64,000 nt of DNA from an uncultured Acidobacteriia bacterium (lineage in GTDB: Bacteria; Acidobacteriota; Terriglobia; Bryobacterales; Bryobacteraceae): assembly GCA_903828455.1 (NCBI GenBank), contig CAIKMJ010000025.1, positions 62,001 to 126,000 on the forward strand, given 5' to 3'. The first letter of the stretch is position 1, and each line of letters begins with the position of its first letter. The position numbers and the translations under genes were made by a program. This document shows positions 38,189 through 46,145 of this stretch, piece by piece. The notes beneath the pieces were generated by a model, which saw only the letters and a list, made by a program, of their open reading frames with translations, was not told where the DNA came from and did not search any database.

Positions 38189-39226
38189 CTACCACGGGTT
38201 GGCGAATCGCGGATCGTGCAGCAGCGGCTCGTCCGTCAGCGTCTTCAGAAACTCCACCATGTCGAATCGCTCCTGCGGAGAGAGCTGGAAGCCACCGATC
38301 AGCGGGTCCTTGCCGGGGCTGTTGTGGAATCGGCCACCCGAAGCATAGTGTTCGAGGACTGACTCAAGTGTGGGCATGCTCCCATCGTGCATATAGGGCC
38401 CGGTGACCGCGATATTGCGCAGCGTGGGCGCCTTGAAGGCGCCTTCGCCAGCCGAGGCGCCTGTGTTGTGGAATTCCACTTCTCGGTCGGGAGCGCGGGC
38501 GGTCACGGTCGAATCAGTGAAAGCAAAACCGCCGTGGCAGCGAAAACAGGAGATGTGCTGGCTGAAGTACAGGACCTCTCCGCGTTTGGCTGCCGCAGAA
38601 ACAGCGCTGTCGTCGCCGTCGTAATGATAGCGGTCGTAGGGCGAGCGCGCTGAGACGATGCTGCGCTCGAAGCTTGCGATAGCTTTGGTTACGTTCGGAA
38701 TTGTGAACGGATCGGCGTCGGGCGGAAATGCCGACTTGAAGAGCCCCTGGTAAGTGCGGTCGGCCCGAATAGTGGGCAGAAATTTGTCGCCCTCGCGGAG
38801 GCCGAGCTCGACCGGATGCTCCCCAAACATGGGCACGAGCGCCTGATCTTCAAGACGCTTCATCTTCGGGTTGTTCCATGTGAGCGTGCCTGCCCACCCA
38901 ACATTGACGAGACTCATCGCGCCGCGCGTGTGCGATTCGCCTGTTGCTCCGAGGCCGACTGCCCGACCGTCCGTGAACGCAAGCTCCTGCTTGTGGCAGG
39001 AGGCACAGGACTGCTTCCCGTTGACGGAAAGGCGTGTGTCATAGAACAGATATCGACCGAGGGTAACCTTGGCCATGGTCATGGGATTGTCGGGAGGGAC
39101 GTAAGGCGCGGGGAAGCCCTTCGGCAGGTTCCATTCCCAGTCAGAAGCCGGTGGCTCGGCGGAGTTCAGCGCGTGCCCTGCCAGCAGAACGAGAGCAGCG
39201 ATCAGCGAGAGGGAACGCGTCGTCAT
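38189..39226 (-). CDS. Di-heme cytochrome c peroxidase-like protein, MbnH/MauG type
   Basis: 345 aa, ATG at 39226 with signal peptide (LSLIAALVLLAGHALNSAEP). Two c-haem motifs: CASCH (74-78) and CFRCH (227-231). Family blocks LPKGFPAPYVPPDNPM, LGRYLFYDTRLS, FTDGRAVGLGATGE, NVGWAGTLTW and ALVPMFGEHPVELGL are those of the 'metallo-mystery pair' di-heme enzymes (MbnH). MauG and MbnH use a bis-Fe(IV) state to oxidise protein Trp side chains. The C-terminal block (GPYMHDGSMPTLESVLEHY) is intact. No MbnP gene directly adjoins it; the nearest is at 43615. It is followed, on the same strand upstream, by a small molybdopterin-fold protein with only 7 bp between. Confidence 0.83.
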   Translation of the reverse strand: MTTRSLSLIAALVLLAGHALNSAEPPASDWEWNLPKGFPAPYVPPDNPMTMAKVTLGRYLFYDTRLSVNGKQSCASCHKQELAFTDGRAVGLGATGESHTRGAMSLVNVGWAGTLTWNNPKMKRLEDQALVPMFGEHPVELGLREGDKFLPTIRADRTYQGLFKSAFPPDADPFTIPNVTKAIASFERSIVSARSPYDRYHYDGDDSAVSAAAKRGEVLYFSQHISCFRCHGGFAFTDSTVTARAPDREVEFHNTGASAGEGAFKAPTLRNIAVTGPYMHDGSMPTLESVLEHYASGGRFHNSPGKDPLIGGFQLSPQERFDMVEFLKTLTDEPLLHDPRFANPW

Positions 39227-39233
39227 GGCTGGA

Positions 39234-39668
39234 TCACTTCGCCAGTGACACCAGTTCCAGAGTTTCAAGCATGCGGACCGAACGGGCGCCGGCTTTGTCG
39301 TTCGCACACACCAGGCGCAATGGCCCCTGGTATCCGAAGAGCGCTTTGCCGTCCCGCTTGTCTGCAACGAGAATCGGCGCATTACCGAAAGAGGGATCGA
39401 TCTCGCCCAGAGTGAAGACGACTTTGTATCCGTCGTGCGCGCTTGCCACGATGTAGCTGGCAAGTGCCTTGCCGCGCAGTTTATTGCCCGTGGCGGCCCC
39501 TGCCCGGCTCAGCACATCGCGCAAAAGGACGCCCTCATAGGTGACTTTGGTGCCGTCTTCTTCCTCAACTGGGACGCTCTGTCTGGGCATCGAGGCCAAA
39601 TCCTGCGCGAGAAGCGGAATGAAGCCGCTGAGGACACAGACAACAACGTGAGACAGCATCTTTCGCAT
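39234..39668 (-). CDS. Small periplasmic protein with sulfite-oxidase/molybdopterin-like fold
   Basis: 144 aa, ATG at 39668 with GGGAGG ten bases upstream; signal peptide VVVCVLSGFIPLLAQ. The mature part (YEGVLLRDVLSRAGA, YIVASAHDGYKVVFTLGEID, PLRLVCANDKAGARSVRMLETLELV) matches the C-terminal half of molybdopterin-dependent oxidoreductase (SUOX-like) domains. It lacks the cofactor-binding Cys region, so it probably binds no molybdenum. Such stand-alone fragments often accompany haem proteins. It is transcribed just before the di-heme enzyme, with 7 bp between genes. Confidence 0.7.
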   Translation of the reverse strand: MRKMLSHVVVCVLSGFIPLLAQDLASMPRQSVPVEEEDGTKVTYEGVLLRDVLSRAGAATGNKLRGKALASYIVASAHDGYKVVFTLGEIDPSFGNAPILVADKRDGKALFGYQGPLRLVCANDKAGARSVRMLETLELVSLAK

Positions 39669-39990
39669 GATGGAGAACCTCCCTACTAAAAGTGATTGGG
39701 CGGATTGAAGTACCCGTTCTGCGCGGTAAGCTCGACGGAAGCCTCGATGAAAGCAAGAACACATTGAAAAGTGAGTCGTGTCATGGAGGAACGGCAGGTT
39801 TGGAACTGTATGGTTTACACGACATTGTATCGCAGCCGAGGCGCGTCGCCGCAAAGGTGTGCCCCAGAGATCGCAGCAATGGTTGAGGCCTGATTCTGAG
39901 AAGGCGCCGATTTGGAAATATTCGCTTCGTTGCGTCAGTGAAAGGCAGAAACCCCGGGGTACCTTTAAACTTATATTTGGGGTCCAACTG
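39669..39990. other. Divergent intergenic region (322 bp)
   Basis: It lies between the minus-strand periplasmic protein gene and the plus-strand GNAT gene. No gene or clear repeat is seen. The right end contains AT-rich sequence (ACTTATATTTGG at 39969-39980) that may contribute the GNAT promoter. Confidence 0.45.
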
Positions 39991-40500
39991 ATGCTCATTC
40001 GCACCGAAAACCCGAGCGATTTCTCCGCGATCTATGAGTTAGTTCGCGCCGCGTTTTCGGGCGAACCACATGCCGAAGGCGACGAACAGGATTTTATCGA
40101 CCGCCAACGGGCCGGTCCCGGATACATCCCGCTGCTAAGTCTAGTCGCTGTGGCCGGCGAGCAAGCTGTTGGCCAGATCATGCTGACGAGGATCAGCATT
40201 GTTGGTGCCCCGGACAGAGAACTGCTGTTGCTGGCGATTGTCTCCGTTGCGCGGGAGCGGCGCCGTCAGGGGATCGGATCCCGGCTGATTGAGGCCGCTT
40301 TTGAACGCGCGAGAGAGTTGAACTACAAGGGAGTGATTGTACTTGGAGATCCCGCGTACTATCACAGGTTTGGGTTTGCTTCGTCAGTGCTGTTCGGAAT
40401 TGCCAACGCAAACGGCTTCGAAGACCAATTCGTCATGGCAACAGAGCTTGTGCCGGGGGCTCTCGCCGGTGTTACCGGCGTGGTGACCTTGCCCCAGTGA
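39991..40500 (+). CDS. GNAT-family N-acetyltransferase
   Basis: 169 aa, ATG at 39991 (MLIRTENPSDFSAIYELV). The acetyl-CoA pyrophosphate loop is RRRQGIGSRLI, the Q/RxxGxG/A motif. The LVAVAGEQAVGQIML strand and the GVIVLGDPAYYHRFGF block are typical of the YhbS-like GNAT subgroup. It acetylates an unknown amine. The 3' end overlaps the convergent CcmH-like gene by 29 bp. The open frame upstream of the ATG has no support. Confidence 0.88.
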   Translation: MLIRTENPSDFSAIYELVRAAFSGEPHAEGDEQDFIDRQRAGPGYIPLLSLVAVAGEQAVGQIMLTRISIVGAPDRELLLLAIVSVARERRRQGIGSRLIEAAFERARELNYKGVIVLGDPAYYHRFGFASSVLFGIANANGFEDQFVMATELVPGALAGVTGVVTLPQ

Positions 40501-40861
40501 TGCCAGTGCCGGCGCTCAGTCGCATCAGGAACCGGCTTGCGAGGACCAAACCGGCTATCCCCGCAATTGCCAGAGTCGGCCCAAGCGGGGAAATGGGTTC
40601 ATCCGTCTGAACGGGGCCTCCACCGAGCCGACGGCTCAAATCAACAAGAATTGTTTCGTCGGTCTCGCCTGCCGCAATTCGTTGTTCGATCTCTGCGTGG
40701 ATCTTCAAAGCGCCCGACTTCCGCAGACAGCACTGGGCGAGGACCTTCCGGTAAATGTCATCCGCTCGGGTATATTGTTGTGCGGACAGTCGTGTCTTGG
40801 CGGTCAGAAGCCCCACTTCACACAGGAACAGCAGCACCAACCTGAGCCGCAACCGCCTCAT
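40472..40861 (-). CDS. CcmH/CycL-like small membrane protein (divergent)
   Basis: 129 aa, ATG at 40861 overlapping the SCO stop (ATGA). Signal-like N terminus (LVLLFLCEVGLLTA), then a short domain with KVLAQCCLRKSGALKIHAEIEQRIAAGETDETILVDLSRRLGG, which follows the CcmH pattern of a redox Cys followed by the amphipathic H...EI...IAAGxTDEEI helices. The usual CxxC is replaced by adjacent Cys (CC). One membrane helix (LGPTLAIAGIAGLVLASRFL) follows. Probably a paralogue of the CcmH at 41427, perhaps reducing apocytochromes or Cu sites. Last gene of the minus-strand operon. Confidence 0.6.
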   Translation of the reverse strand: MRRLRLRLVLLFLCEVGLLTAKTRLSAQQYTRADDIYRKVLAQCCLRKSGALKIHAEIEQRIAAGETDETILVDLSRRLGGGPVQTDEPISPLGPTLAIAGIAGLVLASRFLMRLSAGTGITGARSPRR

Positions 40862-41430
40862 TGCGACACCGCCAGCGTGCGTGCATCGGAGATAAGCTGT
40901 TTCATTTGGCTCTGGTCGAAGGACAAGTAGTATCCACGAATTCTGGCGTGTCCGTCGATAAGCGCGAACTTCGTGCTGTGCTCAAGCGATCCATCCACGC
41001 GACTCAGATGGAGCCCATCCATGGTCACGCGATTCACGGATTCCTGCGGTCCCGTCAGAAAGAGCCACTGTTCAGCCCGCGCGTGAAAGCGGGACGAGTA
41101 CTCCAGTAGCGCCGCCTGGGAATCGTGTTCCGGGTCAACGGTGAGCGATACCAGGCGAACGTTTGCCTCCGCTCCAAGATCCAGTGCCAGTCTGCGCATG
41201 CGCGCACTCATCATCGGACACGGCCCGGTGCAGGTGGTAAAGAAGGTGTCCGCGATCCAAACCTTGTTCCTCAGGTCTTCCAGCGTGACCCTGCGTCCGG
41301 TCTGCGAGATGAGATCGAAGTTCGGGATTCGGCCGTAATCCGGAAGCCGGTGGGAGATCGCGCAACCGGAGAACAGCGCCGAAACCCCGAAAAATGCGAG
41401 ACAGAAAGATCGCCGCAACAAAGAGGTCAC
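40858..41430 (-). CDS. SCO1/SenC-family copper chaperone lipoprotein
   Basis: 190 aa, GTG at 41430 overlapping the CcmH stop (GTGA). A lipobox LFSGC (Cys23) anchors it to a membrane. The thioredoxin-like fold carries the copper ligands CTGPCP (Cys67, Cys71) and a His at 151 in LEHSTKF. DTFFTTC and LTVDPEHDS are typical SCO blocks. SCO proteins insert copper into CuA sites or act as thiol reductants. It sits in a copper-themed operon rather than beside the cox genes at 8668, which argues for a role with the MbnP/MbnH neighbours. Confidence 0.9.
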   Translation of the reverse strand: MTSLLRRSFCLAFFGVSALFSGCAISHRLPDYGRIPNFDLISQTGRRVTLEDLRNKVWIADTFFTTCTGPCPMMSARMRRLALDLGAEANVRLVSLTVDPEHDSQAALLEYSSRFHARAEQWLFLTGPQESVNRVTMDGLHLSRVDGSLEHSTKFALIDGHARIRGYYLSFDQSQMKQLISDARTLAVSQ

Positions 41431-41849
41431 TCCAGGTCTACATCGGGAAGGGGGCCTGTCACTGCCACCGAAGGCGTTTGCCGATGCGCGGCCATTCGCC
41501 GTATGATTTCGCCCAAGGCCATGGTTGCGACGGCAAGCGCAATCAGCGGGACGATAGTCAGTATCCAGAAGGTCCGTCCGCGCGGTTCCCCGAGGATCTT
41601 CTCGCCGTACCGGGCAACGTAGAGGTCAACGATTTGATCTTCGGTTTTTCCCTGCATCACCAATCGTTGAATTTCTGCCCGCATCTGCTCGGCGATCGGA
41701 GAGTTGTGGACGGCGAGGTTCTCGTGCCAGCAACACGGAGCGATGAACCTCGCCTGAAGGTGCGAGACGTCCGTCGCTGCAGAATCCGCCGCGGAGCAAA
41801 GCGTCAGGGACAACAGGACCAACGCCACAATTCGAAGGCCCGCTTTCAT
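41427..41849 (-). CDS. ccmH: Cytochrome c maturation protein CcmH, CC variant
   Basis: 140 aa, ATG at 41849 overlapping the upstream stop (ATGA). A signal peptide (LVLLSLTLCSAA) is followed by FIAPCCWHENLAVHNSP, EQMRAEIQRLVMQGKTEDQI and YVARYGEKILGEPRG, the three CcmH/NrfF blocks. A membrane helix (FWILTIVPLIALAVATMAL) ends it. CcmH reduces apocytochrome thiols before haem attachment. Instead of CxxC it has adjacent Cys39-Cys40. Its place beside two multi-haem c proteins suggests dedicated maturation; no other ccm gene is present. Confidence 0.82.
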   Translation of the reverse strand: MKAGLRIVALVLLSLTLCSAADSAATDVSHLQARFIAPCCWHENLAVHNSPIAEQMRAEIQRLVMQGKTEDQIVDLYVARYGEKILGEPRGRTFWILTIVPLIALAVATMALGEIIRRMAAHRQTPSVAVTGPLPDVDLE

Positions 41850-43618
41850 TGCCGCCTCCCGGATTTGTCGGGACGAATGTTTTCGAGCACGTAGTCCGAC
41901 CCTTGTCTCCGGACCCCGGCCACGACCTTCATACCCGGTTTGAGAAGGCGAAGCTGTTGCCTGTCGGCCACCTGGAACTCCATCGCCGTTGGGCGCGGCA
42001 TGGCGGCCAGAAAGCCGGGCACCTCGGCGTGATAGAGCGACGCGGACCCGTCCTCTACATAAACCGCGGCGATCTCGCCGTGCAGCACGTAGGGAGACTC
42101 TTTCTTCGTTATGGCGGGAGCCGGCTGCCACGGATTCGCGAAGCGCGGATTGGTCAGGAAACTCTTGTCGGTGAGACTGCGGAGGAATGCGAGCATGTCG
42201 GCCTTTTCCTGATCATTCAGATCGAAGGCCTTCACGAACTCGCTTTTCGCGGGGTTCTGACTGCCGTCGCCAGCCAATGGCCCCGATCGGATCGTCCGGC
42301 CGCCTGATTTGTAGTGAGAAATAACGTCTTCGAGAGTGGCAATGCTGCCGTCATGCATGTACGGACCCGTAACCGCGATATTTCGGAGCGTGGGTGCTTT
42401 GAACTTCCCGACATCGTCCTTTTGTTGTGTGAACTCGTAGAGGCCGAGGTTGTTCTTGGGATAAGAGAACTCGCCGGTACGGTTGTAGAGTCCGGTGTTG
42501 TGGAACTCGACTTCCGTAATCCCCTTGCCGAGGTAATCGAGCGCACCCGTGAAGGTAAACCCGCCGTGACAATGGAAGCATTCGGTGCGTTCGCTGAAGA
42601 ACAGTGCCTCGCCGCGTTTTGCCGACTCAGAAATCGCGTTGACATTGTCTCCGCGCTGGTAATCGTCGTACGGGGAATCGCCGGAAAGTAAAGTCCGCTC
42701 GAACGAGGCGATTGCCTTCGTGACGTTGGCGATGCTGAAAGGCTGCGCGTCGCCCGGGAATGCAGCCGCGAAGAGTTTCCGGTAGATGGCGACGCCGCGT
42801 AGCCGGTTGAGCAGAAGATCTTCTTTCCCGGATACACCTAACTCCACGGGGGTCTCACCGAACATGGGCACCAGTGCCTGACTCTCCAACTGCCTCATGT
42901 TCGGGTTGGCCCATGTCAGCGCCGGGCTGTAGGCCACATTTGCCAGGCTCATGGGACCCCGAGGGTGCAACTGACCGGTGGATCCCAAACCGCGGGCGCG
43001 CCCGTCCGTAAATGCCTTTTCCTGCCGGTGGCACGTTGCGCAGGATTGCGTTTGGTTGAGCGAAAGACGGGTGTCGTAGAAGAGATAGCGCCCGAGCTCC
43101 ACCTTCTCTTTCGTCATCGGATTGTCCTTCGGCACATTGGGAAACGGGAACCCGGCGGGGAGATTCCATTCGTACGGACCAAGAGTGGCGATCTCCACTG
43201 CTTTTTGTTTCTTGCGGAGTTCCCTCACCCAGAGGACGAGTTCCCAGCGCTGCGTTTCGGTCAGTCTGGTGTCGAAAGCCGGCATCTGCTGTTTGTCGTT
43301 GTGAAGAATGCCATGCGTGACGACCCAATAGATCTCGCCATCGCGCATCGACTCCATCAGGTACTCCGATAAGTCGGTCGGGCGAGTGGGCAAGGTCCCG
43401 GCAAGACGCGTTCGGGCCTTGCCGTCTTCTCCGTGGCAACCGGCGCACTCAGCCCGGTATGTCTTCTGCCCCGCGTCCAAATGTCCCGCGGTTGATTCCG
43501 CAGCGAGAGGATTCTTCAACCGGCGCGCTTCCAGGGGAGCGTTGGAGCGTCCATGAGCGTCGTGAGCCATCGCCGCTCTTACGACCAGCAAGATCAGGAG
43601 CAAGCGATGTGATTTCAC
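41846..43618 (-). CDS. Three-part fusion: cytochrome c, MbnH-type di-heme enzyme and CusF-like copper domain
   Basis: 590 aa, GTG at 43618 overlapping the MbnP-like gene stop (GTGA). Signal peptide (LLLILLVVRAAMA). Residues ~48-135 are a class I cytochrome c with CAGCH (58-62). Residues ~150-500 are an MbnH/MauG-type di-heme domain with CATCH (193-197) and CFHCH (347-351) and the family blocks LGRYLFYDTRLS, FTDGRARGLGSTG, LTWANP and MFGETPVELG. Residues ~510-583 form a CusF-like OB-fold (LHGEIAAVYVEDGSASLYHAEVPGF...LLKPGMKVVAGV) that in relatives binds Cu. The known role of MbnH is oxidation of a Trp in MbnP to kynurenine. The extra haem may feed or drain electrons and the CusF part may hold copper. 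Confidence 0.85.
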   Translation of the reverse strand: MKSHRLLLILLVVRAAMAHDAHGRSNAPLEARRLKNPLAAESTAGHLDAGQKTYRAECAGCHGEDGKARTRLAGTLPTRPTDLSEYLMESMRDGEIYWVVTHGILHNDKQQMPAFDTRLTETQRWELVLWVRELRKKQKAVEIATLGPYEWNLPAGFPFPNVPKDNPMTKEKVELGRYLFYDTRLSLNQTQSCATCHRQEKAFTDGRARGLGSTGQLHPRGPMSLANVAYSPALTWANPNMRQLESQALVPMFGETPVELGVSGKEDLLLNRLRGVAIYRKLFAAAFPGDAQPFSIANVTKAIASFERTLLSGDSPYDDYQRGDNVNAISESAKRGEALFFSERTECFHCHGGFTFTGALDYLGKGITEVEFHNTGLYNRTGEFSYPKNNLGLYEFTQQKDDVGKFKAPTLRNIAVTGPYMHDGSIATLEDVISHYKSGGRTIRSGPLAGDGSQNPAKSEFVKAFDLNDQEKADMLAFLRSLTDKSFLTNPRFANPWQPAPAITKKESPYVLHGEIAAVYVEDGSASLYHAEVPGFLAAMPRPTAMEFQVADRQQLRLLKPGMKVVAGVRRQGSDYVLENIRPDKSGRRQ

Positions 43619-44541
43619 GGCTTTGATGCCTCCTGACGAGACGTGCCGAGAGGGAGTGCAGCAGTCAGGTCCGCCGGCTTCGACCGGAAGACCGTCTGGG
43701 CATGCGGGTCGCCCCCTTTTAGTGCGAGACCGAGGTTCGAGAACAGAGGCTCGCAATCCGGATTGTTCACGCTCGACATGCAGCCAGACGCGAACTCTTT
43801 GGGCGTATTATCCACATCTGAATCCTGAAGCAGTGCCGCCAAATCCAACACCACCTGATCTTTTGCGGGATCGAAGTCCGGCAGCGAGATCTCCGGGCGG
43901 TTTGGGTTGACACACGACGTCGGAACGGTGGTCTTCGTTGTGTTCGGCGTGCAGCCTGTGCTGCCCAGATGAAGAACGTTGCCCCGGGGCCGTCCCGTGC
44001 TCGCGAACTCGATGCGGATGAACTTTCGACCTGCGTTCCACACCCAGGCCATCGATGTGAGGTTCAGTGGCGAGGGCATTTTGGTCAGGTCCGTATGATT
44101 CTTCTCGAAAGGCACGCCCACGGTGAACTTGAGCCCGTGATACTGATGTTCTGAAGGAACGACACCAACGGCGACAGTATTGATCTCCGGCGTACCGTTT
44201 CCGCAGGCGCCTCTGGCGTCCTCGAAATCGATCAGCGCGAGGTCGTCAAGCTGCCACGTGCCATCCTGGTCGAGTTGTAGCGGAACCTCTTTCCCCGTTT
44301 CATCCAGCAGTCGGACGTTGTGGATGTAGAGACGGAAGTCCTTTGGCTGAATCGTGGACTTCGTCGTTCCGATGCCACTGTAGGATCGCCCGCAGGCGAA
44401 GTCCTCCTTGCCGACCACTGCCTTGAAGTGAATCGCGGCCGATTGCGTGGCGGGGGCTGTCTGGGCAGGAGCCTCGAGGCAGATCAGCAGAACGGCGATG
44501 AAGGGCGGGAATACCGAAAGTCTGTGACGATGGAAAAACAT
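43615..44541 (-). CDS. MbnP-like four-Cys periplasmic copper protein ('metallo-mystery pair' partner)
   Basis: 308 aa, ATG at 44541, signal peptide PPFIAVLLICLEAPAQ. The mature protein has the MbnP pattern: FACGRSYSGIG (Cys50), DFRLYIHNVRLLD, LALIDFEDARGACGNGT (Cys113), KFTVGVPFEKNHTDL, MAWVWNAGRKFIRIEF (Trp166, Trp168), GCTPN (Cys197), SCVNP (Cys210) and a C-terminal pair (Cys254, Cys263). In methanotrophs MbnP binds Cu(I) through a kynurenine made from a conserved Trp by MbnH. One of the Trp in WVW is the likely target. Its partner enzyme is coded directly downstream with a 4-bp overlap. No methanobactin precursor or MbnB/MbnC is present. Confidence 0.82.
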   Translation of the reverse strand: MFFHRHRLSVFPPFIAVLLICLEAPAQTAPATQSAAIHFKAVVGKEDFACGRSYSGIGTTKSTIQPKDFRLYIHNVRLLDETGKEVPLQLDQDGTWQLDDLALIDFEDARGACGNGTPEINTVAVGVVPSEHQYHGLKFTVGVPFEKNHTDLTKMPSPLNLTSMAWVWNAGRKFIRIEFASTGRPRGNVLHLGSTGCTPNTTKTTVPTSCVNPNRPEISLPDFDPAKDQVVLDLAALLQDSDVDNTPKEFASGCMSSVNNPDCEPLFSNLGLALKGGDPHAQTVFRSKPADLTAALPLGTSRQEASKP

Positions 44542-44597
44542 AGATCTCCTTTGGAACTGAATTCTTTGCTGCGAAGGGGAGAGGGCCGCGGAGACGT

Positions 44598-44966
44598 TCA
44601 GCAGGAGGGCGGAGGGCGCTGAAAAAGTGTGAATTCAAACCGGTGCGCAGTCTTGTCGGCGCAGACCGCAAACATCTTCTCTGTCGTGAAATGGCGGTCA
44701 TCCGATTGACCAGGAGTGGCGAGCACGGAAGGAATTGGGCTTCGGGCCGGAGACTGTGCGCAAGTCTCCGGGCAGGTCGTTGAGGCGATTCCCGGGCGGC
44801 CGCTCTGTTGCGGTTTCCGGCGGCAACAACTCCTGCCTTTCGGACAGCAGTTGCACGAGTCCTCAACTCGCGTTGCGAAGCCCTGTACGTAGGGCGCAAG
44901 CAGACACAGGCCTACGAGGATGACCGCGAGGACGCGAAACAGCCGAATTGTGCCTCGCTCAATCAC
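44598..44966 (-). CDS. Small Cys-rich secreted protein
   Basis: 122 aa, GTG at 44966, overlapping the end of the upstream CusF-like gene by 8 bp. Signal/anchor segment (RVLAVILVGLCLLAPYVQGF), then a dense Cys cluster (SCNCCPKGRSCCRRK), followed by TTCPETC, AVCAD and a terminal Cys. No family recognised. It resembles the secreted protein at 50149 in layout (LR-hydrophobic-LLAP-then-CCRR). A metal-binding or thiol role is plausible from the Cys content and the copper operon context. Confidence 0.55.
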   Translation of the reverse strand: MIERGTIRLFRVLAVILVGLCLLAPYVQGFATRVEDSCNCCPKGRSCCRRKPQQSGRPGIASTTCPETCAQSPARSPIPSVLATPGQSDDRHFTTEKMFAVCADKTAHRFEFTLFQRPPPSC

Positions 44967-45264
44967 CTGATCTTTCTTTGACGTTGGTCAACCAATATCC
45001 TTCGCTGTTGACGTTCACGGTGGCGACGATTTTTTCTCCTTTTCGGAGAGAGCGGAATTCGGCAGGATTCTCGATCGGGTACTCCATCGTCATCGCCTCC
45101 ATCCAGCCATCGACCTTCTCACCGCGAATCGATGCGAGGTTCGTGTCCTTACTGAGGCGGACGATGGTGCCCCGGAACGGATATTGCCGTAGCGGAGTTT
45201 CCTTCCTGGCGCAGGCGGACGTAAACAAGAGAATCCCGGCGAGGACCACCTGATCAAACCGCAT
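44959..45264 (-). CDS. CusF-like copper-binding lipoprotein
   Basis: 101 aa, ATG at 45264 (the frame is open to 45288), overlapping the DJ-1/PfpI gene end by 11 bp. A lipobox LLFTSAC (Cys near 18) follows the hydrophobic VVLAGILLFTSAC. The mature part YPFRGTIVRLSKDTNLASIRGEKVDGWMEAMTMEYPIENPAEFRSL is a CusF/copper-binding OB-fold with the WMEAMTM Trp/Met motif that binds Cu(I) by Met and a Trp cation-pi contact. Likely a periplasmic copper shuttle for the MbnP/SCO proteins next door. Confidence 0.82.
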   Translation of the reverse strand: MRFDQVVLAGILLFTSACARKETPLRQYPFRGTIVRLSKDTNLASIRGEKVDGWMEAMTMEYPIENPAEFRSLRKGEKIVATVNVNSEGYWLTNVKERSGD

Positions 45265-46111
45265 GAAGATGTTCACCCCTTCGGCCATTCGTGCGTGCTG
45301 TTTCCGCCGCCGCGCGTGCAGACTTCAGCAAGGGCTCATAAAAGCGGGTTGCGAAGCGGCTCGTATCTTCTCTTGCTTCCGTGGGAGTGCCGGAGTTGAA
45401 TGGAGGATGGGGATCGTATTCGAGCATCAGTTCGACGGCACGCGCGTAATCTTCTCCCCGGAGTTTCGCCACCAGTGTCAGTCCGAAATCGATGCCGGCG
45501 GTCACTCCGCCAGCAGTAATGCGATTACGGTCTTCCACCACTCTTCCGGTAGCGACAGTGGCGCCCAGCAACGGCAGGGCTTCTCGGACGGCCCAATGAC
45601 TCGTCGCCTTGTATCCGCGAAGCAGACCCGCCGCGCCCAGAACCAGCGAACCCGAACAGACACTCGTGACCCAGCGCGCCGATTGTCCCTTCGCGTTCAG
45701 GAAGTCGAGCACGACGGGGTTGCTCATCTGGGCGATGGTGCCCTTGCCGCCCCCGGGGACGAACAATAGGTCAACCGGTCCGGTCATCTTGTCGAAGGTC
45801 ATTGTAGGCAAGATCTTGAGGCCGATATCCGTCACGACCGGGTCCATCGACTCGGCTACGAGGTCAACCTTGCAACCCTGCGTATAACCAAACGCCTGCT
45901 GCGGACCGACCAAATCGAGCGGCGTCATGCCCGGATAAATGACCCTAGCGATTCGTTCCGGTTTGTCTGGCTTCAGATGTTTGAGGCCACCCATGTCCAT
46001 TACGTGGTAGCCTGGGGGCGGCGCGAGTTCCTGCGCGGCGCTGGCCAATCCGATCCCGGCAAGTGAACCAGCGGCCAGTGTTATTCCCAGATCGCGCCTT
46101 GTCACATTCAT
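45254..46111 (-). CDS. DJ-1/PfpI-family protein (isonitrile-hydratase-like), exported
   Basis: 285 aa, ATG at 46111. The N terminus MNVTRRDLGITLAAGSLAGIGLA looks like a signal of the TAT type (RR followed by a hydrophobic run). The core has IYPGMTPLDLVGP, LLFVPGGG and the nucleophile elbow VTSVCSGSLVLGAAGLLRGYKATSHW, typical of the InhA/isonitrile hydratase branch of the DJ-1/PfpI superfamily. Isonitriles chelate copper, so an isonitrile-metallophore link in this copper operon is tempting but unproven. Export of a DJ-1 protein is unusual. Confidence 0.78.
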   Translation of the reverse strand: MNVTRRDLGITLAAGSLAGIGLASAAQELAPPPGYHVMDMGGLKHLKPDKPERIARVIYPGMTPLDLVGPQQAFGYTQGCKVDLVAESMDPVVTDIGLKILPTMTFDKMTGPVDLLFVPGGGKGTIAQMSNPVVLDFLNAKGQSARWVTSVCSGSLVLGAAGLLRGYKATSHWAVREALPLLGATVATGRVVEDRNRITAGGVTAGIDFGLTLVAKLRGEDYARAVELMLEYDPHPPFNSGTPTEAREDTSRFATRFYEPLLKSARAAAETARTNGRRGEHLHAV

Positions 46112-46145
46112 TGTTTTCTCCTGTGAACTCGGTATGAGAAAGTGC

